A stretch of DNA of 64,000 nucleotides from Terriglobus albidus (GCF_008000815.1 NZ_CP042806.1:3720001-3784000); one strand, 5' to 3'. Shown: positions 16,472 to 26,207, counted from the stretch's first letter. Numbers and translations: made by a program. Notes: a model not told the origin generated them from the letters alone.

Positions 16472-17934
16472 TGGTTTTCCCCAACGCGCTCGTGATTGCG
16501 TGGAAGGCGCTGCGCCGCAACCGGATGCAGACTGCCTTGACTATGTTGGGCATGACCATCGGTGTGGCCACTGTGCTGACGATGATCGCCCTTGGCAGCG
16601 GAGCACAAAAGGCAATTCAGGATCAGGTCAAGGCAGCCGGTATGAATATGCTGCTGGTCACCGCAGGGAACTACCAGGCCCAGCGGGAGCGGCCGCCGGA
16701 TGATGCAATCGAGATGGGGCGTCTCCACAATCCAGAGACCGGAATGAAGCCACATCTTCAGTTTGCGATGTTCCATCCGGAAGACGATCCGTTTGCAGTG
16801 CACGACCATCCGACCTCGCGCCAGCGTCTTGGTGACTCCGAGGCAGGCCTGGGAGCGGCAGCAACGCTGACGCTCGATGACGCGGAAGCTGTCCGCAAGA
16901 TCAAAGGCGTACAGTACGCGGTCGAGGGCGTCCACGAAAACGTGCATGTCTCCAGCGGCGATACGCGCTGGTTTACTCGCGTGCATGGCGATGGCAGTGC
17001 GCTACCGGAGATCCGCAGGTCCTGGAAGTTCACACATGGCGGATTCTTCAGCGCAAGGCAGCAGCGGAATAAGGAACAGGTGGTCGTTCTGGGGAGCATC
17101 GTCGCGGAGAAGCTCTTTGGAGATAAAAGTCCTGTCGGCGAAACAGTTACCTTGTGGAAGCAGCCGTTCAAGGTCGTAGGCGTGGTCACCAGCGCGAACT
17201 GGATGGTGACTCCTGAAGCTGGGGATGACCAGTTTGATGCGGTCTATATCCCGGTAACGACCATGCAAAGTCTGCTGAATCTCTCCAAGCTCAATGACAT
17301 TACGGTGACGACCGAATCCACTGGAGATGTGACGCGCGTCGCCAAGACGATTACAACCGTATTGCGCTCGCGTCACGGCATCGATACCAGTCATCCCGAC
17401 GACTTCACGGTGACCAGCCAGGCAAGTAAAGCTCTCCTCAAAGGCGGCCTTCGTCCGGACGTGGCGCAGGCTGTCACCGGAAATGTCGGTGGTCTGGAAA
17501 AGGTTACGCTTGATCAGCTTGGAAAAACGCTCGACAAGTCCAGTAAGACGATGACCGCCTTGCTGGCCAGCATCGCGACGGTGTCGTTGATTGTTGGCGG
17601 CATCGGCATCATGAACATCATGATGCTCTCGGTCACGGAGCGCACCCGCGAGATAGGCATTCGCCGTGCGGTCGGTGCACGTGAGAAGGAAGTATTGATG
17701 CAGTTTATCTATGAGTCAGTCACGCTCAGCGTCGTTGGTGGCCTGCTGGGCATTTTGATAGGAGTCGTTGCTGCCATCTCGATCTCGCACGTTGTGCAAT
17801 GGTCAACCAGCATCTCACCGCTTTCGATTGTGCTGTCGTTCGGCATCTCCGCGGCTGTCGGCATCTTCTTCGGCTACTATCCCGCTCGGGAAGCATCGCG
17901 TGTCGCACCTTTGACGTCGTTGAGGTTTGAGTAA
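16471..17934 (+). CDS. MacB/FtsX-type ABC permease 1
   Basis: A 487-residue permease with one N-terminal helix (LTMLGMTIGVATVLTMIALGSG), a large periplasmic MacB-PCD domain (about 45-330) and the C-terminal FtsX domain with three helices (VSLIVGGIGIMNIMMLSVTERTREIGIRRA and two further segments). Start is GTG at 16471, overlapping the ATPase stop by one base, with gaaggag seven bases upstream. It ends TAATG into the next permease. It is much closer to permease 3 than to permease 2, sharing the long QDQVKAAGMN region and the DDQFDAVYIPVTT segment, so these two look like a duplication. Confidence 0.93.
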   Translation: MVFPNALVIAWKALRRNRMQTALTMLGMTIGVATVLTMIALGSGAQKAIQDQVKAAGMNMLLVTAGNYQAQRERPPDDAIEMGRLHNPETGMKPHLQFAMFHPEDDPFAVHDHPTSRQRLGDSEAGLGAAATLTLDDAEAVRKIKGVQYAVEGVHENVHVSSGDTRWFTRVHGDGSALPEIRRSWKFTHGGFFSARQQRNKEQVVVLGSIVAEKLFGDKSPVGETVTLWKQPFKVVGVVTSANWMVTPEAGDDQFDAVYIPVTTMQSLLNLSKLNDITVTTESTGDVTRVAKTITTVLRSRHGIDTSHPDDFTVTSQASKALLKGGLRPDVAQAVTGNVGGLEKVTLDQLGKTLDKSSKTMTALLASIATVSLIVGGIGIMNIMMLSVTERTREIGIRRAVGAREKEVLMQFIYESVTLSVVGGLLGILIGVVAAISISHVVQWSTSISPLSIVLSFGISAAVGIFFGYYPAREASRVAPLTSLRFE

Positions 17935-19295
17935 TGGTAATCAGGAAAAGCTTCAAGATTGCGGTCAAGGCTCTCAAGACCAATAAGCTGCGTACCGGCC
18001 TTGCCATGTTGGGGATGACGATCGGTGTCGCCGCTGTGCTGACCATGTTCGCTCTTGGTACCGGAGCGCAGCAGTCTGTCTCCAAGGATGTAAAGTCCGC
18101 CGGCACGACCCTCATCAACGTACGTGCGGGCAACTTTACGCGCGGTGGAGAAGAGTCCAAAATCGCATCCGGCCTTGGTTCAGCGACAACGCTGATCGCT
18201 GACGACGCAGAGGCTATCCGCTCGCAGGTGCAGGGCGTCGGTTATGTCTCTCCCTTGACACGTATGCGAGGGTGGGTTGCCTACGGCAGCGACAAGACCT
18301 ATACCCAGGTCTATGGCGTCGGCGTGGACTACGCCGAGATGTATGACTGGAACTTTGAAAAAGGGAAGTTCTTCAAGAAGGGCGCCGTGGATGATGCCGA
18401 GAATGTAGTTGTCATCGGCGCCACCTTGCGGGATAACCTCTTTGCCGATGCCAATCCCATTGGGGAAGAGATCGAGATCCACGGTGAAAAGTTCAAGGTG
18501 AAGGGAGTCTTCTCCACCAGCGACGAAGAGCAGTCGCAGATGGCCATCATTCCCTATACCAAGCTACAGAAGATGCTTGGCATCAACTATCTATCGAACA
18601 TCATGGTGTCGGCGGAAGAGGCTGGCAAGGCTTCCGATGTCGCCAAAGATATCGTTCCCTTGCTGCGTTCGCGTCACAGGCTGGAATCGGCTCCCAAATC
18701 CTCAACCTCTGCCGGTCTGGGTCTGGGTGGGCTACAAGGCGCTGCGATGAGCGGAACGCCAGATGACTTCACCGTCAAGACACAGGCCTCGGAAGCCCTG
18801 ACCAAGGGGCTGAATACCTCGGTCGCGGCCTTCATCCTCGCCAATATGCCGCAGATGGACCAGGTGAACATGCAGGAGATGTCCGGCACCCTGAACCGTG
18901 CCGGGCAGACAATGACAGCTCTGCTGGCGGCGATCGCTACCATCTCACTGATTGTCGGCGGCATCGGCATCATGAACATCATGCTCGTCTCGGTCACGGA
19001 ACGGACACGCGAGATCGGGATTCGCCGCGCTGTCGGGGCGCGCTCCTACGACGTGCTGATGCAATTCCTCGTCGAAGCCATTACCCTTGGCCTGGCGGGG
19101 GGCATCCTTGGAATCATTCTTGGATTTCTTGCCTCGTTCACCATCACGCGAACGCTGCAGTGGGATGCCACGGTATCCTCAACTGCCGTTGCCCTGGCAT
19201 TTGGCATCGCTGCAGCCACTGGCGTCTTCTTCGGCTTTTATCCGGCTCGCCGCGCCTCGAAACTGAATCCGATTGATGCCCTGCGCTTCGAGTAA
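17934..19295 (+). CDS. MacB/FtsX-type ABC permease 2
   Basis: A 453-residue permease with the same architecture: N-terminal helix (GLAMLGMTIGVAAVLTMFAL), periplasmic MacB-PCD domain, FtsX domain (SLIVGGIGIMNIMLVSVTER). Its start overlaps the stop of permease 1 by one base (TAATG), so translation is coupled. Its periplasmic domain differs most from the other two, lacking the DDQFDAVYxP region and containing a Gly-rich stretch (GLGLGGLQGAAMSG). This suggests it supplies a different partner or substrate contact in a heterodimer. Confidence 0.93.
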   Translation: MVIRKSFKIAVKALKTNKLRTGLAMLGMTIGVAAVLTMFALGTGAQQSVSKDVKSAGTTLINVRAGNFTRGGEESKIASGLGSATTLIADDAEAIRSQVQGVGYVSPLTRMRGWVAYGSDKTYTQVYGVGVDYAEMYDWNFEKGKFFKKGAVDDAENVVVIGATLRDNLFADANPIGEEIEIHGEKFKVKGVFSTSDEEQSQMAIIPYTKLQKMLGINYLSNIMVSAEEAGKASDVAKDIVPLLRSRHRLESAPKSSTSAGLGLGGLQGAAMSGTPDDFTVKTQASEALTKGLNTSVAAFILANMPQMDQVNMQEMSGTLNRAGQTMTALLAAIATISLIVGGIGIMNIMLVSVTERTREIGIRRAVGARSYDVLMQFLVEAITLGLAGGILGIILGFLASFTITRTLQWDATVSSTAVALAFGIAAATGVFFGFYPARRASKLNPIDALRFE

Positions 19296-19301
19296 GACGG
19301 C

Positions 19302-20792
19302 ATGACAGACCTCTCCTCGCTCCGCAAGAGCACGGCCATTGCCTGGCGATCGCTGCAGCGCAATAAGCTGCAGACGATTCTTACGATGGTCGGCATGACG
19401 ATCGGCGTAGCCACGGTGCTGACCATGATTGCCCTGGGCAGCGGAGCACAGGCTGCAATTCAGGATCAGGTTCGCGCCGCTGGCATGAACGTGATCGTCG
19501 TTAGCGCCGGAAACTACAAGATGCAGCAGCAGTGGACGAGCCAGGGCGAGGCTGAGGAACCGGCCGCCTACGTTCCAGGCCGTTATCGTGCCCGATTTCG
19601 CACGATGACGTGGCAGCCATCGTCTCCTGCCATGCTGATGAGGGTCTACCAGCCGGGGACGAATCCGCAACAGGATATCGCTCATGGTGGCGAGAACGCC
19701 GCAGGGCTCGGAGCTTCTGACAAGCTCAGCCTTTCCGATGCGGATGCAATCGCCGATCTGAGTGGTGTTCAGTTCGTTTCGCCTGGAGTTACAGAGAACG
19801 TAGTCGTCAAAGCCGGTGATGCTACCTGGTACACACACATCCATGGAGAAGGGAAGGATTTGCCTTCGATCCGGAGAGCATGGATCTTTCCGAAGGGACG
19901 GTTCTTCTCAAAGAGTGAGATCGCAAATGCTGCGAACGCTATCGTAGTTGGAAGTATGGTGGCGGAGAAGCTCTTCGGGAGCGTGAATCCAGTAGGTAAG
20001 GATGTCACGATCCGGGGCGGAAGTTTTCGTGTTGTCGGAGTCGTAGATAGCGGTAGCTGGATGGTGCCGGCAGCGGTCGGTGACGATCAGTTCGATGCCG
20101 TCTATATGCCGGTAACGACAGGGCAGAACCTGCTTGGTAAGCGGAGGCTCGACTCAATCACGGTATCCACGGTCTCTACCGGCGACGTCACACGGGTAAC
20201 GAAAAACATTGCCACCCTCCTTCGGCAGCGTCATAGATTGGCGCACGAAGATCCGGATGACTTCATTGTCTCCAGCCAGGCTCGCAAATCGCTGGCGCGT
20301 GGAGGCATGCGAACCGATATCGCGCGTGCCATCACAGGAAATGTCACCAATCTCGACAAGGTGACGCTGGAACAGTTGGGGAAGACCCTCGATCGGGCCA
20401 GCCGTACCATGACGGCGCTGCTGGCAAGTATCGCTTCGGTTTCGTTGATCGTCGGCGGTATCGGCATCATGAACATCATGCTGCTCTCCGTGACCGAGCG
20501 CACCAAGGAGATCGGCATCCGGCGAGCAGTGGGCGCACGGTCGAATGAGGTAATGCTGCAGTTCCTGATGGAAGCGGTGACACTGAGTCTTACAGGAGGA
20601 GCACTCGGCATTCTGTTTGGAGTGCTGGCCTCTGGCTCCATTACCAGGGTGGTTGCGTGGTCGACCAGTATCTCCCCGCTCGCGATTCTGGTTTCGTTCG
20701 GCGTCTCCGCAGCCGTGGGTATCCTGTTCGGATACTACCCCGCGCGAGAAGCCTCACGCGTGACACCAATGACATCGCTTCGTTACGAGTAA
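19302..20792 (+). CDS. MacB/FtsX-type ABC permease 3
   Basis: A 496-residue permease, six bases after permease 2, with an N-terminal helix (LTMVGMTIGVATVLTMIALG), a periplasmic MacB-PCD domain (about 45-340) and C-terminal FtsX helices. It is a close paralogue of permease 1 throughout, including VAEKLFG, DDQFDAVYMPVTT and the C-terminal YYPAREASRV. An extra segment of about 25 residues near 70-100 (EPAAYVPGRYRARFR) is absent from permease 1. It is the last gene of the operon, followed by a strong terminator. No MacA-like adaptor is present nearby; a TolC-family gene is 17 kb away. Confidence 0.93.
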   Translation: MTDLSSLRKSTAIAWRSLQRNKLQTILTMVGMTIGVATVLTMIALGSGAQAAIQDQVRAAGMNVIVVSAGNYKMQQQWTSQGEAEEPAAYVPGRYRARFRTMTWQPSSPAMLMRVYQPGTNPQQDIAHGGENAAGLGASDKLSLSDADAIADLSGVQFVSPGVTENVVVKAGDATWYTHIHGEGKDLPSIRRAWIFPKGRFFSKSEIANAANAIVVGSMVAEKLFGSVNPVGKDVTIRGGSFRVVGVVDSGSWMVPAAVGDDQFDAVYMPVTTGQNLLGKRRLDSITVSTVSTGDVTRVTKNIATLLRQRHRLAHEDPDDFIVSSQARKSLARGGMRTDIARAITGNVTNLDKVTLEQLGKTLDRASRTMTALLASIASVSLIVGGIGIMNIMLLSVTERTKEIGIRRAVGARSNEVMLQFLMEAVTLSLTGGALGILFGVLASGSITRVVAWSTSISPLAILVSFGVSAAVGILFGYYPAREASRVTPMTSLRYE

Positions 20793-20880
20793 GAGATCTC
20801 TAAGCTGCCGGGTGCCCGCCCTCGCAACGCTAGGGTGGGTAATGGATGCCGCAATCTTCCAACAAAGATTTGTCTCCAAC

Positions 20881-20918
20881 AGGAAAACTCGCGGAGTTGA
20901 ACCTCCGCGAGTTTTCCT
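20881..20918. terminator. Strong bidirectional intrinsic terminator
   Basis: Perfect 16-pair stem AGGAAAACTCGCGGAG (20881-20896) / CTCCGCGAGTTTTCCT (20903-20918), loop ttgaac, followed by GTTTTT on the plus strand. It closes the ABC operon and, in reverse, the convergent amidohydrolase gene. Confidence 0.92.
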
Positions 20919-20928
20919 GTTTTTCGTA

Positions 20929-22512
20929 TCACTTTGCTGGTTTGGTCAGAGTCGGGTACTTGACGCCAAGTTGATCGAGGTAAGTGGGATACTTCGACGC
21001 ATCGTAGTAGTACTTCTGCATCTCTGCCCGATACTTCTCCATCGTGGCCTTGTTCATAAAAGTTGCGGGCTTGTCCTCCGGCCGAACAAGAGACTTGTAC
21101 TTTACCGTTTTGGTCTGGACGTTGATGAAGTAGTCTTTTGCCGCAGCTATAAGCTCAGGTTTGGTCATCAGGTCATAGAGAGTCATCGCCTGCACTTTGG
21201 CGCCGGCAACGACGCCTTTGTGTGCGATAGGCGTTGCCATAGCGATGGCGTTAGCCCAGTTATGTCCGGGAAGGCCGGGAATATTGGCTGGATACGAGAG
21301 AACGATGGTCGGCACGTTCCATGAGATATCACCGATATCGTCGGACGGGCCGCTTTCTGAACTCGCCGTGGGCGACGGTGGGCGCGGTGTACGTAGCTCG
21401 GTGTCCAGACCGCTCTCCTGAGCTCCGATTTCGTGCTGTAGCGCTTTCGCCAGTGCCTGGTCATCGGCAGACCATACCGGTAACCCGATCTGTGTCGCAT
21501 TGGCATTCAGATCCTCGGCCATCGGTTTGTTGTAGTGTCCTGGCCATGCGGAGCCGAGGATGGTTTCGTCCCATGTGGTCTGCGTCATCAGGGCTGCGCC
21601 CTGGGCCATGCGGTCGCCATCTGACCAAAGGCCCTTGATGTGGTCATAGTCGAGCTCGCGGAAGTAATACCAGACAGCGGCCGACTGCGGAACGACATTA
21701 GGCTGGTCGCCGCCATTGGTGATGACGTAGTGCGAGCGCTGCTGAGGGCGGAGATGCTCACGGTGGAAGTTCCAGCCAGCATCCATAAGCTCAACAGCAT
21801 CAAGGGCAGACTTGCCCCGCCATGGAGCGGCCGCCGCATGGGCTGACTCTCCATGGAAGTTGTACTGAAGTGAGATCAGTCCGGTCTGTCCGCCCTCACC
21901 CCAGCGAGCACCCAGGTTGGTGCCGACGTGAGCAAAGAGAACAGCGTCAACATCCTTAAAGTAGCCGTCACGGACGTAATAGGCTTTTGCGCCGAGAAGC
22001 TCTTCCGCAACCCCCGGCCAGATTTTGATGGTGCCGGAGAGGTGGTTCTTCTCCATCTGTTCCTTAACCGCAAGCGCCGCGAGGATGTTGAGCGGAACGC
22101 CGGAGTTATGGCCCTCACCGTGTCCTGGAGCTCCCGGAATCAGTGGTTCATGCCAGGCAACGCCGGGCTTCTGTGATGCCTGTGGGATGCAGTCAATATC
22201 GGAACCGAGAGCGATCACCGGCTTACCGGAACCCCAGCTTGCCATCCACGCCGTTGGAATACCGGCGATGCCGCGTTCGACTTTGAATCCATTCTTCTCA
22301 AGGATCTCGGTCAAGTACTTCGATGTCTCGAACTCCTGAAACCCAAGCTCGCCATAGGAGAAGACGGTATCGACCATCACCTGCGCCAACTTCGCCTTCT
22401 TATCGACATGTTGAGCAAGGGCTGTCTTCTCCGGGGTTAAAGAGTTCTGGCCGGGGCTGATGCCCGCGGCCAGAAAGGTAAGAATTGCCGGACTGCTAAG
22501 TTTGAACTTCAC
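20929..22512 (-). CDS. AbgB-like M20D amidohydrolase, exported
   Basis: A 527-residue enzyme resembling aminobenzoyl-glutamate utilisation protein B, cleaving amide bonds of N-acyl amino acids. I chose GTG at 22512 (ggag upstream, then a signal-like KFKLSSPAILTFLAAG); longer frames run into the preceding receptor gene. Motifs are GSDIDCIPQ, GHGEGHNSG, the catalytic pair in GVAEELLGAK, GESAHAAAAPWRG in the lid domain, and GDISWNVPT with PGHNW near the C-terminus. In most M20D enzymes the metal-binding motif is GCGHD/N; here the Cys position is Glu. A C-terminal extension of about 70 residues ends the protein. It follows the receptor gene by 34 bases on the same strand, so the two are probably co-transcribed. 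Confidence 0.87.
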   Translation of the reverse strand: MKFKLSSPAILTFLAAGISPGQNSLTPEKTALAQHVDKKAKLAQVMVDTVFSYGELGFQEFETSKYLTEILEKNGFKVERGIAGIPTAWMASWGSGKPVIALGSDIDCIPQASQKPGVAWHEPLIPGAPGHGEGHNSGVPLNILAALAVKEQMEKNHLSGTIKIWPGVAEELLGAKAYYVRDGYFKDVDAVLFAHVGTNLGARWGEGGQTGLISLQYNFHGESAHAAAAPWRGKSALDAVELMDAGWNFHREHLRPQQRSHYVITNGGDQPNVVPQSAAVWYYFRELDYDHIKGLWSDGDRMAQGAALMTQTTWDETILGSAWPGHYNKPMAEDLNANATQIGLPVWSADDQALAKALQHEIGAQESGLDTELRTPRPPSPTASSESGPSDDIGDISWNVPTIVLSYPANIPGLPGHNWANAIAMATPIAHKGVVAGAKVQAMTLYDLMTKPELIAAAKDYFINVQTKTVKYKSLVRPEDKPATFMNKATMEKYRAEMQKYYYDASKYPTYLDQLGVKYPTLTKPAK

Positions 22513-22546
22513 GTCTACGTTCTCCGTGTAGGGTGTGGTTGCGCGG

Positions 22547-25500
22547 CTAGTACAGGATACGCAGGCTGAACTGCAGATCGCGTGGTGTATATGCCTGAGT
22601 AAGGGCGCCGAATCCGGTTGCGCCAAACTGCAAGCCAGTTGTCAGCGGGTTGAAGAAGTTGGGATGATTCAACAGATTAAAGGACTCGGCACGGAACTGT
22701 CCTCTTAGATGCTCAAGGATCGGGAACTCTCGGGAGAGAGTCAGATCTAATTGGGTGAACTTCGGGCCTACGACAATATTACGGCCGGCATTTCCAAAGC
22801 GGGTTGTCGGCGCAAGGGAGAATGCTGCGGTGTTGAACCACTGCGCGACAGTCTTCGGACCTGCGTTCGGGTCCTGTCCTGCCACAATATTGGGACGATC
22901 AGCGTTCCCGAAAGAGCGGCTGTTGTTGGTGGAGCTGTTGGTGATGGTGAACGGACGTCCTGTCTGGAACTGGAAGATACCAGACACCTGCCATCCACCA
23001 GCAATCGCGCCGCTTACGCCGGAGTTGAGCCACTTCTTACCCTTGCCGAACGGGAGCTGAGCAACCGGACTGAAGACAAGGCGGTGAGCTACATTGAAGT
23101 CGGATACTGCGCGCTCGGCCCTCAGGTTGTAGATGTTCTGCGGTGCACCGGAAGAGGTGGATCCGGAACCGATGCCACCGCCGCCATCGATAGACTTACC
23201 CCATGTGTATGACAGGATGAACGTCACGCCGTTCGCATAGGACTGTTTCAGACTGTTCTGCCATGAGTGGAATTCAGAGTTGGAACGCGTGTCCTGGCTT
23301 GAGACCGTTGAGAAGTTCGCGAAAGGACGCATCGTCTGCGTCGTGGTCGCGCCTTGTGCCAGATTGTTTACGTTGATCTGGTTGAGGTTGATGCTGAGAG
23401 GAAGCTTGGTGCCCTTTGAGCCGAAGTAAGTGGTTTCAAAGACCATGCTCTTGGCAAATGACTGCTGGAGACCAAAGCTCCATTCGTTGATATACGGTGT
23501 CCGATAGTTCGCGTTTACTGAGAGCGGCGAGAGTGATGGGGAGCAGGATGTCTGCGTACCGGTGGCGCAGGAGGTAGCGGCTCCTGCGAACGGAGCGTCC
23601 AGCGAAATCGTATTAATCGAGCTGGCGGTGCTTGACGTCGAGGTCGAGGTTCCGATGATGCGATAAGGATACTGAGTACCAAAGTTCAGGAACTGGTTGT
23701 AGAGAAGCGGGGTGTTGTAAAAAGCCCCAAACGCTCCCTTGACGACGGTCTTGTCGCCAGAAAACGGCTGCCACGAAAAACCGAGTCGCGGTGCCCAGTT
23801 GTTCCAGTCGTAGTTATAGAGATGCTTGAAGGCGCCGTTACGTGAGTCCGTAAAGGTTTGACTGGCGATGTCGAAACGCGAGACTGTGCCATTCGGCGTA
23901 TAGACCGGAGTATCCATCTCCCAGCGCAAACCGACATTGAGGGTGAGTTTCGGAGTAATGCGGTAGTCGTCCTGCACGAAGACATGGTTCCCAAAGAAGT
24001 TCAGGTAGACCACAGGTGCAGTCGTACCGATGGTAGACGTGTAGCTCAGACCGAGAAGAAGATCCGCCATGGAGTCTCCCACGGAACCAAGGTGGCTTCC
24101 GCCGTTCGCCGATACGATATTCGCATCATTGACAGAGAATGCACCACGACCGGACGAAGTGAGGAGGTTGATGGAGCGGGCCAGCAACAGATCGATACCT
24201 GCCTTGACCGTATGCTTGCCATGGGTCCAGCTGATGGCGTCTACGATCTGGTAGTGACTGTCCCAGCGGTTTTGGGGCAGGTTGGTGGCGCCGCCGATGG
24301 TGGCGAAACCGGAGATGGCGGTATTCGGAAGGCCGCTATTGTTCGCATAACCAGCCTGAGTGAAGTACGGTCCTCCCGGAAGTCCCGAATACGATGACCC
24401 AATCGCGGTGTTGTCTTCCTGAATACGAGGCTGCTGCAAACGTTGATAGCCTGCGCGGAACTCATTCAACAGGCTCGGTGTGAGTATGCGAGTGTAGGTC
24501 AGGTTGATCAGCGTTGAGATCTGGTTGGTGTAGCAGCCGAACTTCGGTACGACGTAAGAAGAGCAGAGCGAGTTGGATGGCTCGAAGGCTGGATCCTTGA
24601 AGATATTGAAGCTGCCGCTCAGTCCGTCCTTTTCCGTCAGCTTGTGATCCACACGGATGGTGTACTCATCCATGTTTTCGGAGCGGGTCTCCTGGAAGTT
24701 GTAGTTGTTGGTCGGATAGCTTCCTAGCGCAGTTGCGAGGGACGGCGTGGGAAAGCCCAGCTTTGCGATCGCCTGGCCTGCTGCGGCTCCTGTGGAGCCC
24801 CACTGACCGCGCTGCGTGCCCGAGAGCAATGTCGTCAGGTTATAGCAGCCGGTACCGCAATTTGCGGCGAGAGCTGTGCCGGTACGCGGGTTATACAGAG
24901 TCTTGCCGACGTTGAATACACCGTTCAACATGTCCGCGGTCGGTACCGTAGCGACGGCAGTCACCGCCTGGCGGATACGCTGGCCTTCATAACCAAAGAA
25001 GAAAAAGGTGTGATCCTTCCAGATGGGACCGCCAATGGTTCCGCCAAAGGTGTTCTGCTTGTACGACGGTTTCTTCGCGCCAGCCTGGGTAAAGTAGGGC
25101 TTCGCGTCGGTGATCTCATTCCGGATGAACTCATATGCCGATCCGTGGAAGGCATTGGTGCCGGACTTGGAGATGACGACGACCTGTCCACCGGCCATGC
25201 GGCCGTACTCCGCCGGATACACACCAGTAAGCAGGCGGAACTCCTGAATGGTTTCTACGGATGGACGGTAGGAGGGCTGCGCTACGCCCATGTCATTGTT
25301 GAAGATTCCGTTGAAGGTGAACTGATTCGAGATCTCAGAGGCGCCGGCGATGTTGATACCACCGCGGAAGCCGAGCGTCGAATTCTGTGCGGGCTGATAG
25401 GCAGCGGGCGAGAGCAGTGCTAGCGAATAGAACTGGCGGTTCGCCAGGGGCAGCTCTACGACCTGTTTGTTATCGACGAGGGTTCCGTTTGAGGAGCTTT

Positions 25501-25915
25501 GCGTCTGCAGCAGCGGTTCCGCGGCCTCTACGTTGACGGTGTCATTGACGCCGCCGACCGTGAGAGAGATGGGGAGTTCCGGGGTATCGCCGACGTTCAG
25601 CGTAAGCCCCGTCAGGGTCTTGGTGCTGAATCCGTTCATCGTCGTCGTGACTTCATAAGAACCGGGTTGAAGGTTCGTGACGGTGTAGAGTCCGTTTGGA
25701 TCGGTGATAGTTGTACGGACGGCGCCGGTACCAGTATTTTTCACGGTCACGGTAGCGCCTGAGATCGTTGCGCCCTGAGAGTCTTCTACGTGTCCCGTCA
25801 GCGTCGCATTGACTGTCTGCGCCGACGCGGACTGCAGGAACGTAACTGCAAACAGCAACAACAACGACAGGGAGATAGAGATAGACGGGTAGCGTCTACG
25901 TCCAAGTGACGACAT
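22547..25915 (-). CDS. Oar-like TonB-dependent outer-membrane receptor (2)
   Basis: A 1,122-residue receptor: signal peptide (ending LQSASAQ), carboxypeptidase-regulatory-like domain (GHVEDSQGATISGATVTVKN), plug (LPLANRQFYSLALLSPAA; GGQVVVISKSGTNAFHGSA) and a long beta-barrel ending in LQFSLRILY. Start ATG 25915 has tggaggc four to five bases upstream. The barrel is rich in Ser/Thr/Gly, as usual for this group. It is followed by an AbgB-like amidohydrolase on the same strand and faces a DUF885 lipoprotein gene. This suggests that it imports the amide- or peptide-like substrate that these hydrolases cut (inference from neighbourhood). Confidence 0.92.
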   Translation of the reverse strand: MSSLGRRRYPSISISLSLLLLFAVTFLQSASAQTVNATLTGHVEDSQGATISGATVTVKNTGTGAVRTTITDPNGLYTVTNLQPGSYEVTTTMNGFSTKTLTGLTLNVGDTPELPISLTVGGVNDTVNVEAAEPLLQTQSSSNGTLVDNKQVVELPLANRQFYSLALLSPAAYQPAQNSTLGFRGGINIAGASEISNQFTFNGIFNNDMGVAQPSYRPSVETIQEFRLLTGVYPAEYGRMAGGQVVVISKSGTNAFHGSAYEFIRNEITDAKPYFTQAGAKKPSYKQNTFGGTIGGPIWKDHTFFFFGYEGQRIRQAVTAVATVPTADMLNGVFNVGKTLYNPRTGTALAANCGTGCYNLTTLLSGTQRGQWGSTGAAAGQAIAKLGFPTPSLATALGSYPTNNYNFQETRSENMDEYTIRVDHKLTEKDGLSGSFNIFKDPAFEPSNSLCSSYVVPKFGCYTNQISTLINLTYTRILTPSLLNEFRAGYQRLQQPRIQEDNTAIGSSYSGLPGGPYFTQAGYANNSGLPNTAISGFATIGGATNLPQNRWDSHYQIVDAISWTHGKHTVKAGIDLLLARSINLLTSSGRGAFSVNDANIVSANGGSHLGSVGDSMADLLLGLSYTSTIGTTAPVVYLNFFGNHVFVQDDYRITPKLTLNVGLRWEMDTPVYTPNGTVSRFDIASQTFTDSRNGAFKHLYNYDWNNWAPRLGFSWQPFSGDKTVVKGAFGAFYNTPLLYNQFLNFGTQYPYRIIGTSTSTSSTASSINTISLDAPFAGAATSCATGTQTSCSPSLSPLSVNANYRTPYINEWSFGLQQSFAKSMVFETTYFGSKGTKLPLSINLNQINVNNLAQGATTTQTMRPFANFSTVSSQDTRSNSEFHSWQNSLKQSYANGVTFILSYTWGKSIDGGGGIGSGSTSSGAPQNIYNLRAERAVSDFNVAHRLVFSPVAQLPFGKGKKWLNSGVSGAIAGGWQVSGIFQFQTGRPFTITNSSTNNSRSFGNADRPNIVAGQDPNAGPKTVAQWFNTAAFSLAPTTRFGNAGRNIVVGPKFTQLDLTLSREFPILEHLRGQFRAESFNLLNHPNFFNPLTTGLQFGATGFGALTQAYTPRDLQFSLRILY

Positions 25916-26166
25916 GCAATGCCTCCAGAATGTGTTAAACGTGCAGCAGAGTGGCTGTGGGATGGTTCGTTTTCTGGTTACGGACGACTCGTGCGACTAC
26001 AGGAAAAGCCAGCAGTACTTCGCAGATACAGAAGTCAAACGACGAGAGACACTACGCCGGGTACGCCGAAAAGAGAAAAGAATGCGGCCAGATGCGCCTC
26101 GGCGTTCTTGCAAACAGCTATTTAGACTTTTCTGTAATGTCCCGGATGAACTATCTATAACAAAGG

Positions 26167-26207
26167 TTTACACAACCGTAAAATTCGACTTTCCTATCAC
26201 GTGATAG
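26167..26207. promoter_or_regulatory. Operator-like palindromes at the DUF885 gene start
   Basis: TTTAC-N6-GTAAA (26167-26182) is followed eleven bases later by a perfect 14-bp palindrome CTATCACGTGATAG (26194-26207). The proposed GTG start codon (26201) lies inside the palindrome, and no Shine-Dalgarno precedes it. This suggests direct repression at the translation/transcription start, or a leaderless mRNA. The 285-base region also contains the promoter of the divergent receptor gene. Confidence 0.55.

Noticed and set aside
22513-22626. N-terminal extension of the amidohydrolase
   Set aside because: Overlaps the 3' end of the receptor gene; GTG 22512 gives an exported protein and a ribosome-binding site.
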